NCBI GenBank assembly: GCA_963575745.1
Contig: CAUYUJ010019883.1
Location: forward strand, 1 to 64,000
From: Prorocentrum cordatum
Lineage: Eukaryota; Sar; Dinophyceae; Prorocentrales; Prorocentraceae
DNA length: 64,000 nucleotides
Direction: 5' to 3'
Part shown: positions 32,996-44,677 of the stretch, piece by piece
Position numbering within the stretch: position 1 is the first letter of the stretch
How the letters are laid out: each line of letters begins with the position of its first letter
Position numbers and translations under genes: made by a program
Notes under the pieces: model-generated
The model's input: the letters and a program-made list of their open reading frames with translations, nothing else
What the model was told of the DNA's origin: nothing
The model's database searches: none

Positions 32996-33640
32996 TCCTT
33001 GTTGGCTGCCGGTCGCCTGGGGGATGGGGTGTTCATGTATAGGGAATTGGTAAGCCGGTAAACCTTTGCCCGAGGGGGCTTGGAAGCTTTATGAACTACT
33101 CACGCCCTAAAGGGCTGATGGGATTCCTGCAAGCTCTTCGGTCCTGGTGTGCAATTCACGGGCCGCGCCACGCCACAGGCGCTCCAGGGGGCGCTCGAAC
33201 TGTCGTGCGGGACGAGGCCCCGAACTCCATCCCAGGGACCCCGAACCTCCATGGATTATACTGGGCTCTGCGGGCGAATCGTGGCACTCTCTGGGAGGGT
33301 CCCAGGCGTCGGGATGGCGCTCCCGGAACCGTCTGGGAGGTTTCTGGGAGATAGGAGACGTTTACAGTTTGGCCAAGACAGTTCTCAGATGGTCCAATAT
33401 GGCCTCCATAGCGTCGAGGAGGCTCCACACAAGCCCTGTGAGGCCCTCAGGTGTGCGCTCCACTGGCCCACGAGAGCATACTGTCGTTGATTCTCAACGT
33501 TCTCACGTAAATTATTTCCAATTCTGCATTTTTTCAATATTGTGCGCGCTGACAGCGGCTCCAGACCCCCCGCAAAGACTCAACAGAGCCAAAAGAGGAA
33601 CCAAAGACGGCCCAACAAGGGAAGACCTCAATACGGTCTA
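32996..33640. other. Intergenic, no gene seen
   Basis: Nothing recognisable. Confidence 0.3.
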
Positions 33641-33925
33641 ATTGGGGCCCTGGGACGCCCAGGAACGCCGCAAGATGAGCCCAAGGCGGTTCCAAGACCG
33701 CCCAAGCGACCTCCGAGACGACCCAAGATTCGGTGGCGAGCCGGGGGGGGAGTGAGAAGGGGCGCGGTCCTTCTCAAAAGGCTCAGAAGCCCCCCGGCCT
33801 TCTGAGAAGTGTTTCAAGCCCCGACGACACAGAAAACTTCTCAGAAAGCCAGAGGCTTTCTGAGAAGCCCCGCCGCCTGCCGAGAAGGCCTTCTCACCTT
33901 TCTGCTTCCCCCCTCGCTCGCCGCC
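33641..33925. repeat. Short 10-11-bp array followed by TTCTGAGAAG repeats
   Basis: CCAAGGCGGTTCCAAGACCG, CCCAAGCGACC and CGAGACGACC give 10-12-bp steps to about 33730. From 33770 the inverted strings CTCAGAAGC/TTCTGAGAAG recur five times, as around 19.56-19.66 kb. Confidence 0.55.
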
Positions 33926-34139
33926 GAAAAATGGCCCAAGGGCCAGAATGGCGCCGCGATTGGCCAGGATGCCCCCAAGACGGGCTCATGAGATTCCCCA
34001 GTCAGCCCAGGAACCAGAGCGGCTCCAGGAGATCCCCATGAGGGCCCCCCCCGGGCATGCGTCCGGGAGACCTCCCCAACCGGCATCCATACACCCCGAT
34101 CTATTCAGGAGCAGGTTGCTCCTGTCGCCGTGTTGTAAA

Positions 34140-34280
34140 CGGGCCCTGAGGGAAACGTGTTCTGAGGTTTGTCGCCGTCTTCGGGCCCTCCACGAGCCCA
34201 GGGACTGTCAGAAAACGACTCAGGATGAAGATCTCGTTTTGGGGCAAGGTCCTGGGGTCCAGGACCCGTTTCCGTCATGA
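34140..34280 (+). repeat. Dispersed GGGCCC...GGACTGTC repeat copy
   Basis: Closest relative of 18210-18365: CCTGAGGGAAAC, TTCTGAGG..GTCGCCGT, GGGCCCTCCACGAGCCC, GGGACTGTCAGAAAACGACT, GGATGAAGAT and GGGTCCAGGACCC. Confidence 0.8.
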
Positions 34281-34362
34281 CCCGCTGCCTTTCTGCTAAT
34301 TATTTCCTAATCCTGATTTTTCCTCATCCGCCCTCCTCTCTCATATACCCCTTGCATCCTAT

Positions 34363-34580
34363 CAGTGTGTGAAGACCGCTCCTTTCCCCCATCTGTCCAT
34401 CTACCTCCTATCTTGTTGGTTCAGGTATTGGTTTCGATATTGAACCCGATGACTATCGAGCCGTGAGGGGAAAAAGACTCTTTCTCTCACTCACCTCGTC
34501 CTCTACTGGCGGACACCACGGTAGGTTCGACCCTTCGGTTGCCAACCTCCGTTCACAGGTCATCAGCCTTTTCTATTTCG
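34363..34580 (+). repeat. Left direct repeat bounding the 34.4-52.1 kb region
   Basis: Aligns in order with 51857-52075: GTGTGTGAAGACC..TCTTTTCCCCC, TTC(A/G)GGTAT(T/C)GG, GGGCCGTGAGGGGAA-type, CTCCTCGTC-type, TAGGTTCGAC..TTCGGTTG and CAACCTCCGTTCACAG. It is diverged (roughly 65-70% by eye). A segment just upstream (34310-34345, CATCCGCCCTCCTCTCTCAT) matches 52250-52275. Confidence 0.65.
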
Positions 34581-34922
34581 CTCTTCGGCGCGGGCCCTCG
34601 CGCCGACGGCGAGCCCCGCGCATGCGACTGGACCCATGTGGGTCCCGTGGCTGCGCGCGCGGTGGCTCTCCGACGACGCGCGGGCTCCGCGACGACATGG
34701 AGAGGAGACCGGGACGAGGAATGATACCGCAATCCCCCCTACCAGGACAAGGCAATTCTGACGCCCGCCTCGACGCGGAGCTTCGGAGTCAGATACGGAT
34801 GCATCCCGATTTCTTCTGTCGGGTGCAAGCCCTACACCGGCGCAGTCGTGCACCCCGGGATTCGGACCGAGTTCACATGCGACCTTTCACACACATGGGA
34901 TCAATACGAGCCCGCCCCTCCT

Positions 34923-34940
34923 GTCGGTGGAAACACCTAC
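34923..34940 (+). other. GNRA stem-loop 1 (GGTG-GAAA-CACC)
   Basis: Stem 34926-34929/34934-34937 with GAAA loop. The outer pairs G-C and T-A continue after a one-base C/T mismatch. T-A replaces the usual C-G at the first outer pair. Confidence 0.7.
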
Positions 34941-34961
34941 GCCTTCCTCCTCGCTCTTCCT

Positions 34962-34979
34962 GTCGGTGGAATCACCAAT
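34962..34979 (+). other. GNRA-family stem-loop 2 (GGTG-GAAT-CACC)
   Basis: Second unit of a 39-bp tandem copy of the preceding stem-loop and its CCTGTC lead. The loop is GAAT, so not GNRA; the outer pair is T-A. Confidence 0.5.
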
Positions 34980-35068
34980 GACGGCGCGCATGAAACGTCC
35001 CCTCCGAGCGTTTCCGCGTGACGCCGCCGTTGGGACACCCGTGGGCCCTCGAGCCCCGCTTGTGTCCC

Positions 35069-36890
35069 CGTGTCAAAACACGTTTGTGTCATCGGAGGTC
35101 GTCACGCAACGACCATTCAGAGAAGAGCCCCTGATCGGTACCATCAGCAGTCTCAGCGTGAGGATACCAGCCGCAGCCCCTTGCGGAGGCGTTCCCGGCC
35201 GAATTCCCAGAGGCGCGACCCTGCGCCACACGCATCGCCCTCCGCCAACGAGTTGGCAGAGCTCAGGAGTCCAGGTTAGGACGTGCACGATCCAACAATT
35301 GTCGGGTCTTTCTGCAACGGTCGGGCGCCGCGACCCAGCCAGCAACCTTGCGTCGAGAGATACAACATGTTCTTGAATTGGTCGACATTCGGATCGCCGA
35401 GGGTCGATCGATCCTGAATATGAGGTCCAGTATCAAGTCGACCGTGTGGAGTCATATCGAGGAGCCGACTCCATTGCCATCCAGACGCTTCGCGACTACC
35501 TCCTCGCCATGGAGACGCAGCTCGTGGGCGCCAGGGACAGGCGCCGCCGCCAGGACCTTGCACGACGAGGCCCTTCTTTTACGGTAAACGCCTGCCACTG
35601 AGGTGCCAGGAGCTTCAGATCAACAGCTTCGCGATGACTTCATTGCGCTTCGTGGCCATGTTGATTTGACCCTCGCCAACCTCCGCGTCCGAGTTGTACG
35701 GTAAGCTGTATGACGTTGAGGTGGCTTTTGCTCAACGTTTTGATGTTTTAGAGGGGCGTGCGCCACCGCTAGCGGACGGGCGGAGTCCCCGCAGTCGAGC
35801 AGCAGCTACTTGGCTGCCAGGCTGCGCTGGCTGAGTTGCGTGTTGCACGGGCCCAGACTGGCCAGCTGCTGGCGGCGCGCGATTTCGCCCCCCTCGTCGC
35901 CGAGATGGTCGAGGCATGGAAGGCGGCGGACCGCGCGCAGCTACAGTCCACCCAGGTCTCCCAGGAAAGAGACGTTGAAAAGGCACGGGCCGAGGCACTC
36001 CTCGCCCGTTTGGAACAAGAGCGCGAAGCACGCAACCGATGATTCCAAGGCTAAGAGCACGGGCTGGATTGGCACTGGCAGTGGTCTTCGACAGAGCGTT
36101 GAGAAGTTGCAGAAGGAACTCACGACCACCGAAGCCGCCCTGACGGCTCACGTCAGCGACCATGCGATCCTTTTCCCAGACGTTTCCGACAGTGACCAAC
36201 CTTCGGCCGATGGAAACATCCGCACGGGACAACCGCGACGCACGTCACCCGGAGCTGCTTCAGCCGCAGCATCTGCCCAGGCACGCCACGCGCCCCCTGC
36301 GCGTGCTCCATCGCCGCCGCCGCCGATGCAATCGCATAACATTTTACAATCTTCTCTCGGTGGTGCAGCTCCGATCAAGGAACCGGGTGCCGTTCGAATT
36401 GCCAATTTGCCACGGCTTGCGCAGCTGCAGGAGCGGCAGCGACTCGCCGGGAAGAACTCCGGCAACGCTTCTGGGCGCCCGGCGAAGCCTGCGCCTTTCT
36501 CTGCGTTGCTGAACGGCAGCCTTGCGCTACCTTCGAGAATCATTGGAGGCATTGACAGCATCGACTGCAAACTGGCCGCTGGTCTACCAGCAGATCTCTG
36601 CATTGAACTTTGTTATCGCACGAAGAAGCTGAGGGCTCAGGAACAAGACCGGCCGCGTGCTGAAGGGAAGCCAAGTCGATTGGGTCATCTTCCAGGTCAT
36701 GCAAGTTGCCGACGTCGATGACATCACGCGCAATTGCGAACGTTTTAAATTCGCGCGCATGCGAGACGATTGTCTTCAATGCTTTATTGTGGACAGGGAC
36801 TGTTTACTTCTGGAATGCCGTGATCCATTGGACACGAATCATGTTGCGTCGTTGCTCTGGGCGCAAATTCGCGTGCATCCATGAGTGAAG
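35069..36890 (+). pseudogene. Copia Gag-like region, N-terminal and middle parts (frameshifted)
   Basis: Several collinear + frames with coiled-coil character: about 35070-35276 (RRSRPNSQRRDPAPH, basic), 35348-35580 (LRREIQHVLELVDIRIAEG), 35640-35705 (QQLRDDFIALRGHVDLTLAN), 35780-36042 (QQLLGCQAALAELRVARAQ, then QERDVEKARAEALLARLEQE) and 36657-36884 (MQVADVDDITRNCERFKF, ending DTNHVASLLWAQIRVHP). The heptad-like Leu/Ala helices and their place upstream of the CCCH finger, protease, integrase and RT remnants suggest a Gag. Frames change at least four times, so it is not translatable as one protein. The label is contextual inference; no search was run. Confidence 0.5.
36206..36223 (+). other. 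GNRA stem-loop 3 (GATG-GAAA-CATC)
   Basis: Stem 36209-36212/36217-36220. The second pair is A-T instead of G-C, a double change that keeps pairing. Outer pairs C-G and G-C. Confidence 0.65.
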
Positions 36891-37077
36891 CAAGATATGT
36901 GCGACGACGACAGCATGAAACATTGCGATTCCAATCGCACATAGGATTGGCTTCGCGATCGTGTCCTGGCCAACGGGGAGATGCATCGGCTCGATAGGAA
37001 CCGACGCAACCTCCATAACGAGTCGACTCGCCACGAATTGACCGCGCGCGCAGCTCACGACACAGGTCGCTGTAAAA

Positions 37078-37899
37078 ATGGCGAACGGTATCGATTACTA
37101 CACGCTGGAGCCGGTAGCCGCCCCACTTCGAGACCTCCGAGGCGCGCGTCGCAGGCCGGCAGAGATGCCCGCGATAGACGCCCCATCCACAGGACGTGGC
37201 CCATCCCAGCCAGTCAAAATTCGAGGTGCCAACAACTTATGTTTCTCTTTCGCGACGCACGAGGCCCGCCTGCTACTCGACCGGAGCACATCGCCTCGCG
37301 TTGCCAAGTGCAGCTTTTTCGCCGACCCCAACAAGACATGCAAGTTGGGAACTAACTGCCATTTCGCCTACATCACGAATGGCACCAAGACTCCCGACAA
37401 AGGAGCCCCAGTCGCACCTGCAGCCAGGACAGCCGCAATCGGACGCCATCTGGCAGACGTGCGGGGGGCAACCGATATCCCCCGCGCGGCGGGCGCCCGG
37501 GTTCGGAGCCCGGGGGGTTCGTGCTGGTCGCGCCGACGATCGCCGTCCTCCGGCCGCGGGGGGCGACGGGGCTCTCGTAGTCTGGGGGGCCGCAAGTGGT
37601 CTCCGCGCCAAACCCGCTCCCCTCGCGGGACAGCAACCGTGGAAACAGCCGAGGACGTTCCCCTGCCAGAAGTGACAGAAGCGGAAGCCGCTTTGGCCCC
37701 CGCGGCTTTGGTCACCGCCAACGCGCTACAGGAACCGCTCGCCCGCGGCATCTCGACGCGGCCGACGACGGGGCCGAGCGCGCGTGATCTGCTAGAAGAC
37801 CTTGGCGGCTGCATCTGCGTTGACAACCACGCGCCCGCGACGTCAACTACGTTTCAACATCGACACCGTCGAAGTCATCACCGCTTTCCCTGCGCCTGA
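37078..37899 (+). pseudogene. Copia Gag C-terminal part with CCCH-type zinc finger
   Basis: An open frame of ~270 codons. At about residues 80-95 it reads C-SFFADPNKT-C-KLGTN-C-HFA-Y, a C-x8-C-x5-C-x3-(H) finger whose last histidine is Tyr. CCCH fingers in place of the retroviral CCHC knuckle are a feature I associate with dinoflagellate copia Gag proteins, where the finger would bind RNA. Downstream it becomes Arg/Pro/Gly-rich. The loss of the final ligand fits a decayed copy. Confidence 0.6.
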
Positions 37900-37919
37900 A
37901 CGGCAACTGGCCAAATCGC

Positions 37920-38603
37920 ATGCCGACGCCAACGGGGGGGGGGCACGTTAAGGCGCCAGACCCACTGCCTGACTGGCGGCTGCAGGAGAGCGCCGACGCG
38001 CTCGAGCACTGCCAACTCGAGGCTCAGAAATGGCTCGGCGACCTCGCCACCCCGACCAGACTTACCACGGCGCCAGCTTTACCCGCTGATAACGGCCCAG
38101 AGTCGGTGGCAACACCTACGGTTGCGTCTCCTACGCCGACGCGGTCGACAGCCGCGTCGTCGCAAATTTGGATCGTGGACAGTGGTTCTGCTCACTACAT
38201 CCAGGACAAGGCGGAGCTTGCATGCGAAGAAGCAAGTGGCGTTAGATTCTGGAAACGGCCAATGGCGACCGCCTCGTCAACGAGCACATACAATTGCAGC
38301 TACCACAGATTGGAGTATCCAGCTCCGCCCTTGCGATGGACCAGCGCCCCCCCGTACTTCCAGTGGGACAACTGGTGCAAGATGGCGGCTTTCGACAATT
38401 GGGGGGCCCACTGCTTGGTTATTTACTACAGGACCCACGAGGCCAATGGCGTCGAGCTGCCGCGCGCAACCGCATCCCGGAGCTCGACTTCGACGACCTC
38501 GGACGCACGCCTCCGCCAAAGTGGTTCTCCACCTCGCAAGCACCCGGACATCTACGACAGTTTCCGCAGTACGAGCACACGGATCATCATCCTCATGTCT
38601 TAG
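37920..38603 (+). pseudogene. Copia protease region
   Basis: Contains SQIWIVDSGSAHYIQDKAEL near codons 80-99. W-I-V-D-S-G-S-A-H is the aspartic protease active site of Ty1/copia polyproteins (D-S-G followed by H). Downstream, in the other + frame from 38294, LPQIGVSSSALAMDQ and PVLPVGQLVQDGG are the conserved post-protease strands (VLSLGQLV type). The needed frame change marks it as inactive. Confidence 0.75.
38102..38119 (+). other. GNRA stem-loop 4 (GGTG-GCAA-CACC)
   Basis: Stem 38105-38108/38113-38116 with GCAA loop. Outer pairs T-A and G-C. Confidence 0.7.
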
Positions 38604-38800
38604 TGTTGCAAGGATACCCAAGTTCCACCGCCTCCAATACCAGCTGGGGCTCATCCTCAACCACTTCGCGATCGCTGCCCGCGTCGACGAGTCTGAGTTT
38701 CATGTTGTGGCGCTGTCATGCCGCAACGCGACTGCCCGTCGCATGCGCGCCATGGCATTTTCCCGGCAGATCCCATGGATCCCGTGGACGACGAGCGCCC

Positions 38801-38818
38801 GCCGGTGGAGACACCTGC
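38801..38818 (+). other. GNRA stem-loop 5 (GGTG-GAGA-CACC)
   Basis: Stem 38804-38807/38812-38815 with GAGA loop. Outer pairs C-G and G-C. Confidence 0.7.
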
Positions 38819-38953
38819 GCTTGCGCCGCCACCAAGCGACGCGACGCTACTGGGCCGACCGCGGCCACTCAACGACCCCGCACATTACATCATTCACAGT
38901 TCTAACCCCCCCGACTACGAAGTTCGCGCGCGCACTTTAGTGCAGAATCCGCC

Positions 38954-39850
38954 TTGCAGACGCAACCGCACCCCAACCCGCCAGCACAGCCCACCGAAGA
39001 AGACGCTCAGCACGAGGCTTTCGCGCCCGCGGGTTTCGGCGAGGCCCTCGCCGCCGACCGCGTAGTCCTTGCCGCGGACGACGAGGCGGATAAGCATGGT
39101 GACGCATGCGCCTTGGTCGTCCTGGACAAGCGCACGGGCGCCATCATGGCTTGCCCAGCAAATCGCAAGGACGCCGAGACGACAAGGGGCATCCTTCCTG
39201 GAGCTCTCGCCCCCAATGACGAGTTGAAACGCGCGTGCGCGGGCAAGTCTGGCGAACTCCAGATGGCTCGCCGGCTTCTGGGATGGTGCCATGACACAAG
39301 CGCACCTAATATAGGCCGCAGACCAACGGCCTCGCCGAGCGCGCTGTCAAGTCTGCGACGCAAGGCACTCGCGCGGCGCTCCACAGCTCCAGCTCGGGCC
39401 GTGAATGGTGGAAGGAAGCTATGCGGGTTTGGCGTTGCGGACGCAGTTTTAATATTGCACCTTGCCGTGGCGTTGCTGCACTAGACGACGAGCACGAATA
39501 GCACGCCTCACGTGCAGTTCAAGTTGGAGGACCCGTCAGAGGACATGTTGTTCCGTTTGGTGCACGCATCTTCTGCACATTCCTCAATCCCGAGATTAAT
39601 GAGTCCGCTGCGAATTTGAGGAGACAGCGCGCGATGGCTTATTCGTGGGATTTCATTTACACTCTGGCGGACGATCGTCCGGGGACTACCTCATCCTGGA
39701 CGCGGCCACGTACCCCAGACACCCTGACGGTGAACACTGTCATGTGCACCGAGTGAAGAGTATTGCGGTTCTGGATGTCAGATATGTCTTCCCCGTCAAA
39801 GAGGGCGTCCTCCGACGCCGCAATCCGGAGGCGCGCGAGTTGATCGCGCT
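38954..39850 (+). pseudogene. Copia integrase remnants
   Basis: ACALVVLDKRTGAIMACPAN near 39105-39165 matches the integrase core strand (VVLD.x.T..I..P) with its catalytic aspartate. In another + frame at about 39315-39370, PQTNGLAERAVKSATQGTRA is the hallmark block carrying the catalytic glutamate (NGLAER), followed by WWKEAMRVW. At 39645, GFHLHSGGRSSGDYLILDAA with VKSIAVLDVRYVFPV matches the conserved segment after the integrase in these polyproteins. The blocks lie in order but in different frames, so the integrase is dead. Confidence 0.75.
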
Positions 39851-41030
39851 TCAGACATCTCGCCCATTTGGAGAGTCTGCTAAGGCAAATCCAATGTTAT
39901 TCTACCCAGCAGGATGGGACGACCCCAGCGCAGCGAAGCTTCCCGAACCAGTCCTTCCCGCAGCTTTCGATTCCGGGGCACAGCTTCCCGATCCAGTAGT
40001 CCTTCCCGGACCATCCGAGCTTGCAGCCCCAGCTCTGGAGCCCGATTATTGGGAACTTCGTGGCCATGCCATCATGCGGCACATACGTGCGCCTCGCACT
40101 CAGCTATTCTGCCCTACCGACGACGCGATTGGCATTTGGTTGACAAGATTGATGCCGCCCGTCACTTTGAGACCACGTCCACATACGAGGGCGAGAAAGC
40201 GTTCCGCGATGTGTGGGACGGCGTCAGTGCTAATGGTCATCGCCGCTTCAGCGAATCATGGACTGGGCTCATTTGCTTTTACAAAATCCTGGAGATGATC
40301 CCCGAGGGCGGAATGATTGCACGGGGCCGTGAGACGTACGTCCAAGCGACATCTCGGCCGGACCATGTACCTTCTGAATATTGGGATCAGTCAACGACTG
40401 AGAAAGAACGACGGATCAAGACTTATCATGCGAAAGATATTCTTTGTGCTCGAGAAGTGCGAAATCGATCGGACTCGGACAGACTCGCAGGCTCGACGTT
40501 TTCGCGCATCCAGAGGCGACGGTCCCGCGTGGAACATTGTAGAATGACGCGCCACCCATGACCTCCACAACGGCGCCGTCATCCGCGACGAAAGCGTCAT
40601 GGGCGTGACCGACGACGACCTGCTACGCGCCAACCTCCCAGGCGGCCCATGCGACATCGCGACCATGCTGCGCTGCCGACCACAGCCAGAGGCAGCTCTT
40701 GCAGGGGTTGCCCGCTCTATCGTTCTGTTGGACAAAGACGGCCCAGTTTTTGGATGCGCGAACAATCTGCGCCGCAGTTACTTACAGTCGGCAGACATAC
40801 CTACGAGGCCGCGCACGCGGCCATCGCCAGGAGCACAGGAACATGCTCGACATGACTCGCCGGCATCGCCTTTGCCTCGCCGCCCGTAACCTCGCCAGGA
40901 AAGAAGTTGCAGCGGAACCGCGTGCACCATATGCCTCTCGAGAAGAAGACGAACGTCTGGAACAGAAGCAGACTTGGCTGGTCGAGACCGCCATGGAACG
41001 CGCGGACGTCGAGGCTGCCGCGCACAAGAC
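39851..41030 (+). pseudogene. Copia inter-domain region (between integrase and RT)
   Basis: Fragmentary frames only. DLHNGAVIRDESVMGVTDDD (about 40560-40620) and RANLPGGPCDIATMLR read like polyprotein linker. No independent domain recognised. Confidence 0.4.
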
Positions 41031-42010
41031 CAGCAAGCAAGTCAATTTCGCTAACAGCATTGAGTTCTATTGTGTCAAGCATGAGGAACTACCTCCAGCA
41101 CTCCAGAAGATCAGGGGCCGCGTCCTGATTCAGGGCGACGACATAAGACGAGAGCGGCCTGGCCGCGGTCCTCGCTGATGCCGTCTCCAGCGCCTCGCGC
41201 GTCGAGGTCTCCAAGCTGCGTGGCGCCACGGCACTTCTGCCGAGCAGCGGGGGCGAGCAGAGCGACGCGCCGGGCGCCTGCGGTCGGGCCTGGTTTTGCG
41301 GCGGCGGCCGGATCGACCCCGTCTATGCCTGGATTGCCTTTCCCAAGTGGCGACGGCCTGCTTCTTGGACGAAATGCGAGAACCTTGTCTGTCGATTGCG
41401 CCTCGCTCCCTATGACCGCCCCCTGGCGGGCGTCTTCCGGAGCGACGTCGTGCACGTTTGGAATCTGTGGGATTCAGGCCCATCCCGATGGGAGTGCGTC
41501 TGCAAACATGACAAATTGGGTATCATTTTATTTGTGTGCGTGGACGACCTCAAGCGGGCGGGCCCCAAGACCAACTTGAAATCAGGACGGGTCTTATTGA
41601 GATAAATCCACCTACTCAATGCGACCGCCATTTGGGCTGCGGCCAAGATCCTTGGCCCGTGCCACAGGACGTTTTCGACAAACGTATGTCTGCGATCCGT
41701 CCCGTGCTTCCAACGCACGACCCTTCTAGAATGCACTTCTGCAAATCATGTTCGTGGGATCCGACGCGACATGTTGTATTGACGGACCAATGCGTTGCTC
41801 GTTGCTTCGACAGCGCGCCCAAGTTGCCCGGCATGCCCAGCTCCAGGCGGAGACGGTCCTCTTCGCCAAAAGTGCGCTTTGGCCAGATCTTCCGCGTCGG
41901 TCGAGAAACTTGCGAGCCAGTCGGCTGCAAAGCCCACGCAGGGGGACGTCCGCATCACCAGCGATAATCTGCCTCGCGCCGACACGCCTGGCACTGAGGG
42001 GCCGCGCAGA
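41031..42010 (+). pseudogene. Copia reverse transcriptase remnants
   Basis: In order on +: ELPPALQKIRGRVLIQGDDI (41085-41145; the K.R.V.QG block that opens copia RTs), SSASRVEVSKLRGATALLPS and GEQSDA (41187-41262), CRLRLAPYDRPLAGVF (41391-41440; LYG.PLAG), SRWECVCKHDKLGIILFVCV, then DD-LKRAGPKTNL. The RT catalytic pair survives here as VCVDDLKRAG. Then DPSRMHFCKSCSWDP. Frame changes and substitutions (YG to YD, for example) show it is inactive. Confidence 0.8.
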
Positions 42011-42011
42011 C

Positions 42012-42970
42012 GAGGGCGGTCTCGGCCCGGGCGCGGCGAGCGTGTTGATGAAGATCTTGTACATCGCACGATGTTGCAGGTTTGACCTCGCGCACCCTGT
42101 ATGCATGCTGGCTCGAGAAATCGCAACATGGAGTTCTGCGTGCGGTAAACGTCTACACAGACTCTTTGCCTGCTTGAAGTTTTCTCGCGCTCATTGTCTG
42201 CGTGGGTGCATCGGTGACCCCCCCGGCAAGATTTCCATCGTGCTTCTCATAAGTGCATCGTTCAGATTGTGTCAACAGTTCTAAATCTACTGCTGGTGTC
42301 TTTGTAAATTTGGTGGGCCCCAATGCGTTCTTCCCATTCAATGCAGCGCGCAACGAACAGACCATTGCATTTCATTTCTCCATTGGGTCGGAGATTGTGG
42401 CTCTCGACGCAGCTTTGCGCACTGAGTGCCCCCCGCCGCTGTCGTTCTGGGAGGCCGTGGTTTCGGTCGAGCCGCATGCGCGGACAGGCGGTCTCTCCTT
42501 GGCTGCCGACAGGAAGCGATGCAAGACGCCTCCACGGAAGGCGCCGCCCACGCGCGCTTCTTCTCCTGGATCCCGACAGTCTCTGCGGGAGAGCCCGCCA
42601 TGCCCGGCGCCGTCCGCCGACGTTGCATGCGAGGACCTCGCGCTGCATGCTCCGTCTCCCCCTCCCGCGCCGCCGCCGCCGGTGCATCTTGTCGTGGCCG
42701 AGGACAGTCAGGCTGCGATTGCGATAGTACAAAAAAATGTACCGCAGCTCTTCGTCATCTCCATCGCACTCATCGCATCAGCCTGGATTGGATAACGGAG
42801 ACGCGCCAACAGGGGCAAACGGAATTCAAATATGTCGGGGCTGAAGAAGAGATCGCATTTTTGATGGCTAAACACCTTGAGCCCGAGAAGGCTCGCCTCT
42901 GGCAAGGATTATTTGAGCCATCGCTCATTTTCCCCACTGGCACCCCGACGACTGGGAAGTCCTCGGGGAC
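42012..42970 (+). pseudogene. Copia RNase H and C-terminal remnants
   Basis: VLMKILYIARCCRFDLAHPV (42040-42100) with LAREIATWSSACGKRLHRLF is the conserved start. From about 42250, CVNSSKSTAGVFVNLVGPNA, then FHFSIGSEIVALDAALRTEC gives the RNase H core (DA..ADC..S-KST-G, then S-x-x-SE-x-VALD). From 42750, LRHLHRTHRISLDWI and FKYVGAEEEIAFLMAKHLEP match its C-terminus. Three frames are needed. It ends the recognisable copia element near 42970. Confidence 0.8.
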
Positions 42971-43271
42971 CGCGAAGACCGGCGGGCTTGCTAATGCCCG
43001 TCTGGGCGACAAGAAGTCAATCGCCCCTCGTGCTGGCGCTGCTGCCTGCTTTCGCTATTCATCTTTCTTGGTCCCTCAATCGGTTCGCGTGCGTGTTTTG
43101 TGAAGGATAATTTGTTCCGCGGCACTTCGACTCAGGGCGGCGCGGCGCGGCGCCCCCCGGCCCCCCCCCCAGCGAGTGAAGGGGTCGATCCCCGCCCCGA
43201 CTTCAACGCCATGCCCCGCCCCGTGATGGAGCTTGATGCGGCGCAGGTCGGCGGCGATACCCACGTGCGAA

Positions 43272-43293
43272 GCGCCGGTGGAAACGCCTGCGC
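43272..43293 (+). other. GNRA stem-loop 6 (GGTG-GAAA-CGCC), longest stem
   Basis: Stem 43277-43280/43285-43288 with GAAA loop and one T-G wobble. The outer stem is four pairs, GCGC/GCGC, after the C/T mismatch. Confidence 0.7.
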
Positions 43294-44160
43294 AGGCCCA
43301 GCAATCGCCAATCCAGTTGCGCGCCCTCGTTCGCCAGACGAGGTACCGACCAGCTTATTTCAGGAGGGGGAAAAAAACAGACACAAGTAATCGTCCACTC
43401 CCAGGAAAATGCGGGAAAATATGGGAAGTGGGGGAGAATGCAAAAGCTCAACAAATATGGGAAGATATGGGGAAACATTTTATTTGTGCATTTATTTGCG
43501 CGTCATGGGGCCCCTTCATTATTGCCGCGCCGCGAGAAGCGCCCTGACGGCAATGGCACGCGCGCGTCGCGCTCGAGCACGTAAGGCCTCGTCGCCACCG
43601 AGGAAACTGCGCGCGGGGCCGAGGAGCTCGAGGTTGGTTCACGTGACATACCACAACTTCCTCCGCCTACGCGCGCTCCTTGGCTGGCATGCATGTTCAT
43701 GTGGATCTCAGTTGCAGGTTTATTATTGCGCGACTCCGCGATCCCAGATTTCTTACGCGCCAGCATTCCGTCCCTGGGACCAGATACTCCCTCGTGCGTT
43801 GCCAATGAGGGAAGATTGGTAGTGTCTTGATCGGTCAAACGGCGTCTCCGAACATCGACAACGATCAGGCCTTCTGCCGCGCCAGCCCCGCGCCGCCGAA
43901 GCTGGAAGAGGAAGGCCTGCTGACGCCCAACTTTGCAACGCCCCAGGGCCTCTCGCAGACGATCAAATCTACCGACCCAGCAGCCCTCTGCCCCCCCGCG
44001 CATCAGAAGTCGCGGGCCACGTCGGGAAGACCGCCGAGACATTGCAACGAACATGCCGCCGAGTCTTGCACGTGCTGACGAATACCTCTCGCTATCAATT
44101 CTAGAGCTCATCTTGGGCCGCAGTTATGGGAGGTTTCGGCGGACGCGATTCGGGCTCAAT

Positions 44161-44178
44161 GTCGGTGGCAACACCTGC
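44161..44178 (+). other. GNRA stem-loop 7 (GGTG-GCAA-CACC)
   Basis: Stem 44164-44167/44172-44175. Outer pairs T-G and G-C. Confidence 0.7.
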
Positions 44179-44309
44179 AGCGGATGGCGAGCACATCGCC
44201 TCCAATATCGTTTCCAGCTATGATCCGAGCTGGACGCCGCGCGCCCCCAACACTCGCCAGCTGAAGGATGTGCCTGCAGACGAGGATGCAGGGGGCAGGG
44301 GGCGCGACG

Positions 44310-44633
44310 ATGTCTTTGATCATCGAATACCGCAAGCACGCTGGAGTGCTTGGCGCAGTGGGGCGCCACGTGCCAACGATGTTCAGTGATCACGGCTGGG
44401 CACCAATTGCGAAGGATGATTTTTGACTTACCATCATCCATGCCTTTGGCCCTGACGGCCGCGCGTTCAAGTGGGTCGACCTCTACAGCGACCCCAGCTG
44501 TATCATGCAGAAATCAGGAGGGGGTTCGAATGCCATGGCCACGCCTGGCAAAGGCATCGACAATCTCAACAGTTCCCAGAAACGGGTTGCCAGTGCCAGC
44601 GCTTCGAACCCCGCTCTCGTTACCCGCGCTTGA
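44310..44633 (+). other. Unrecognised coding-like fragment with one in-frame stop
   Basis: From the ATG at 44310 the frame reads KHAGVLGAVGRHVPTMFSDH and continues past a TGA (44424-44426) with LTIIHAFGPDGRAFKWVDLY to a TGA at 44631. The residue mix (W, Y, F, H and D spaced as in globular proteins) is unlike the repeat-derived frames around it. Family unknown. It sits between stem-loops 7 and 8. Confidence 0.3.
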
Positions 44634-44677
44634 CCCACGATGTACCCGTCGGCTGTTGTCTCCCAAGATTGCCTGGA

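Noticed and set aside
37632-37652. Further GNRA hairpin (CCGTGGAAACAGCC)
   Set aside because: Only two core pairs form and the third is G/G; not counted.
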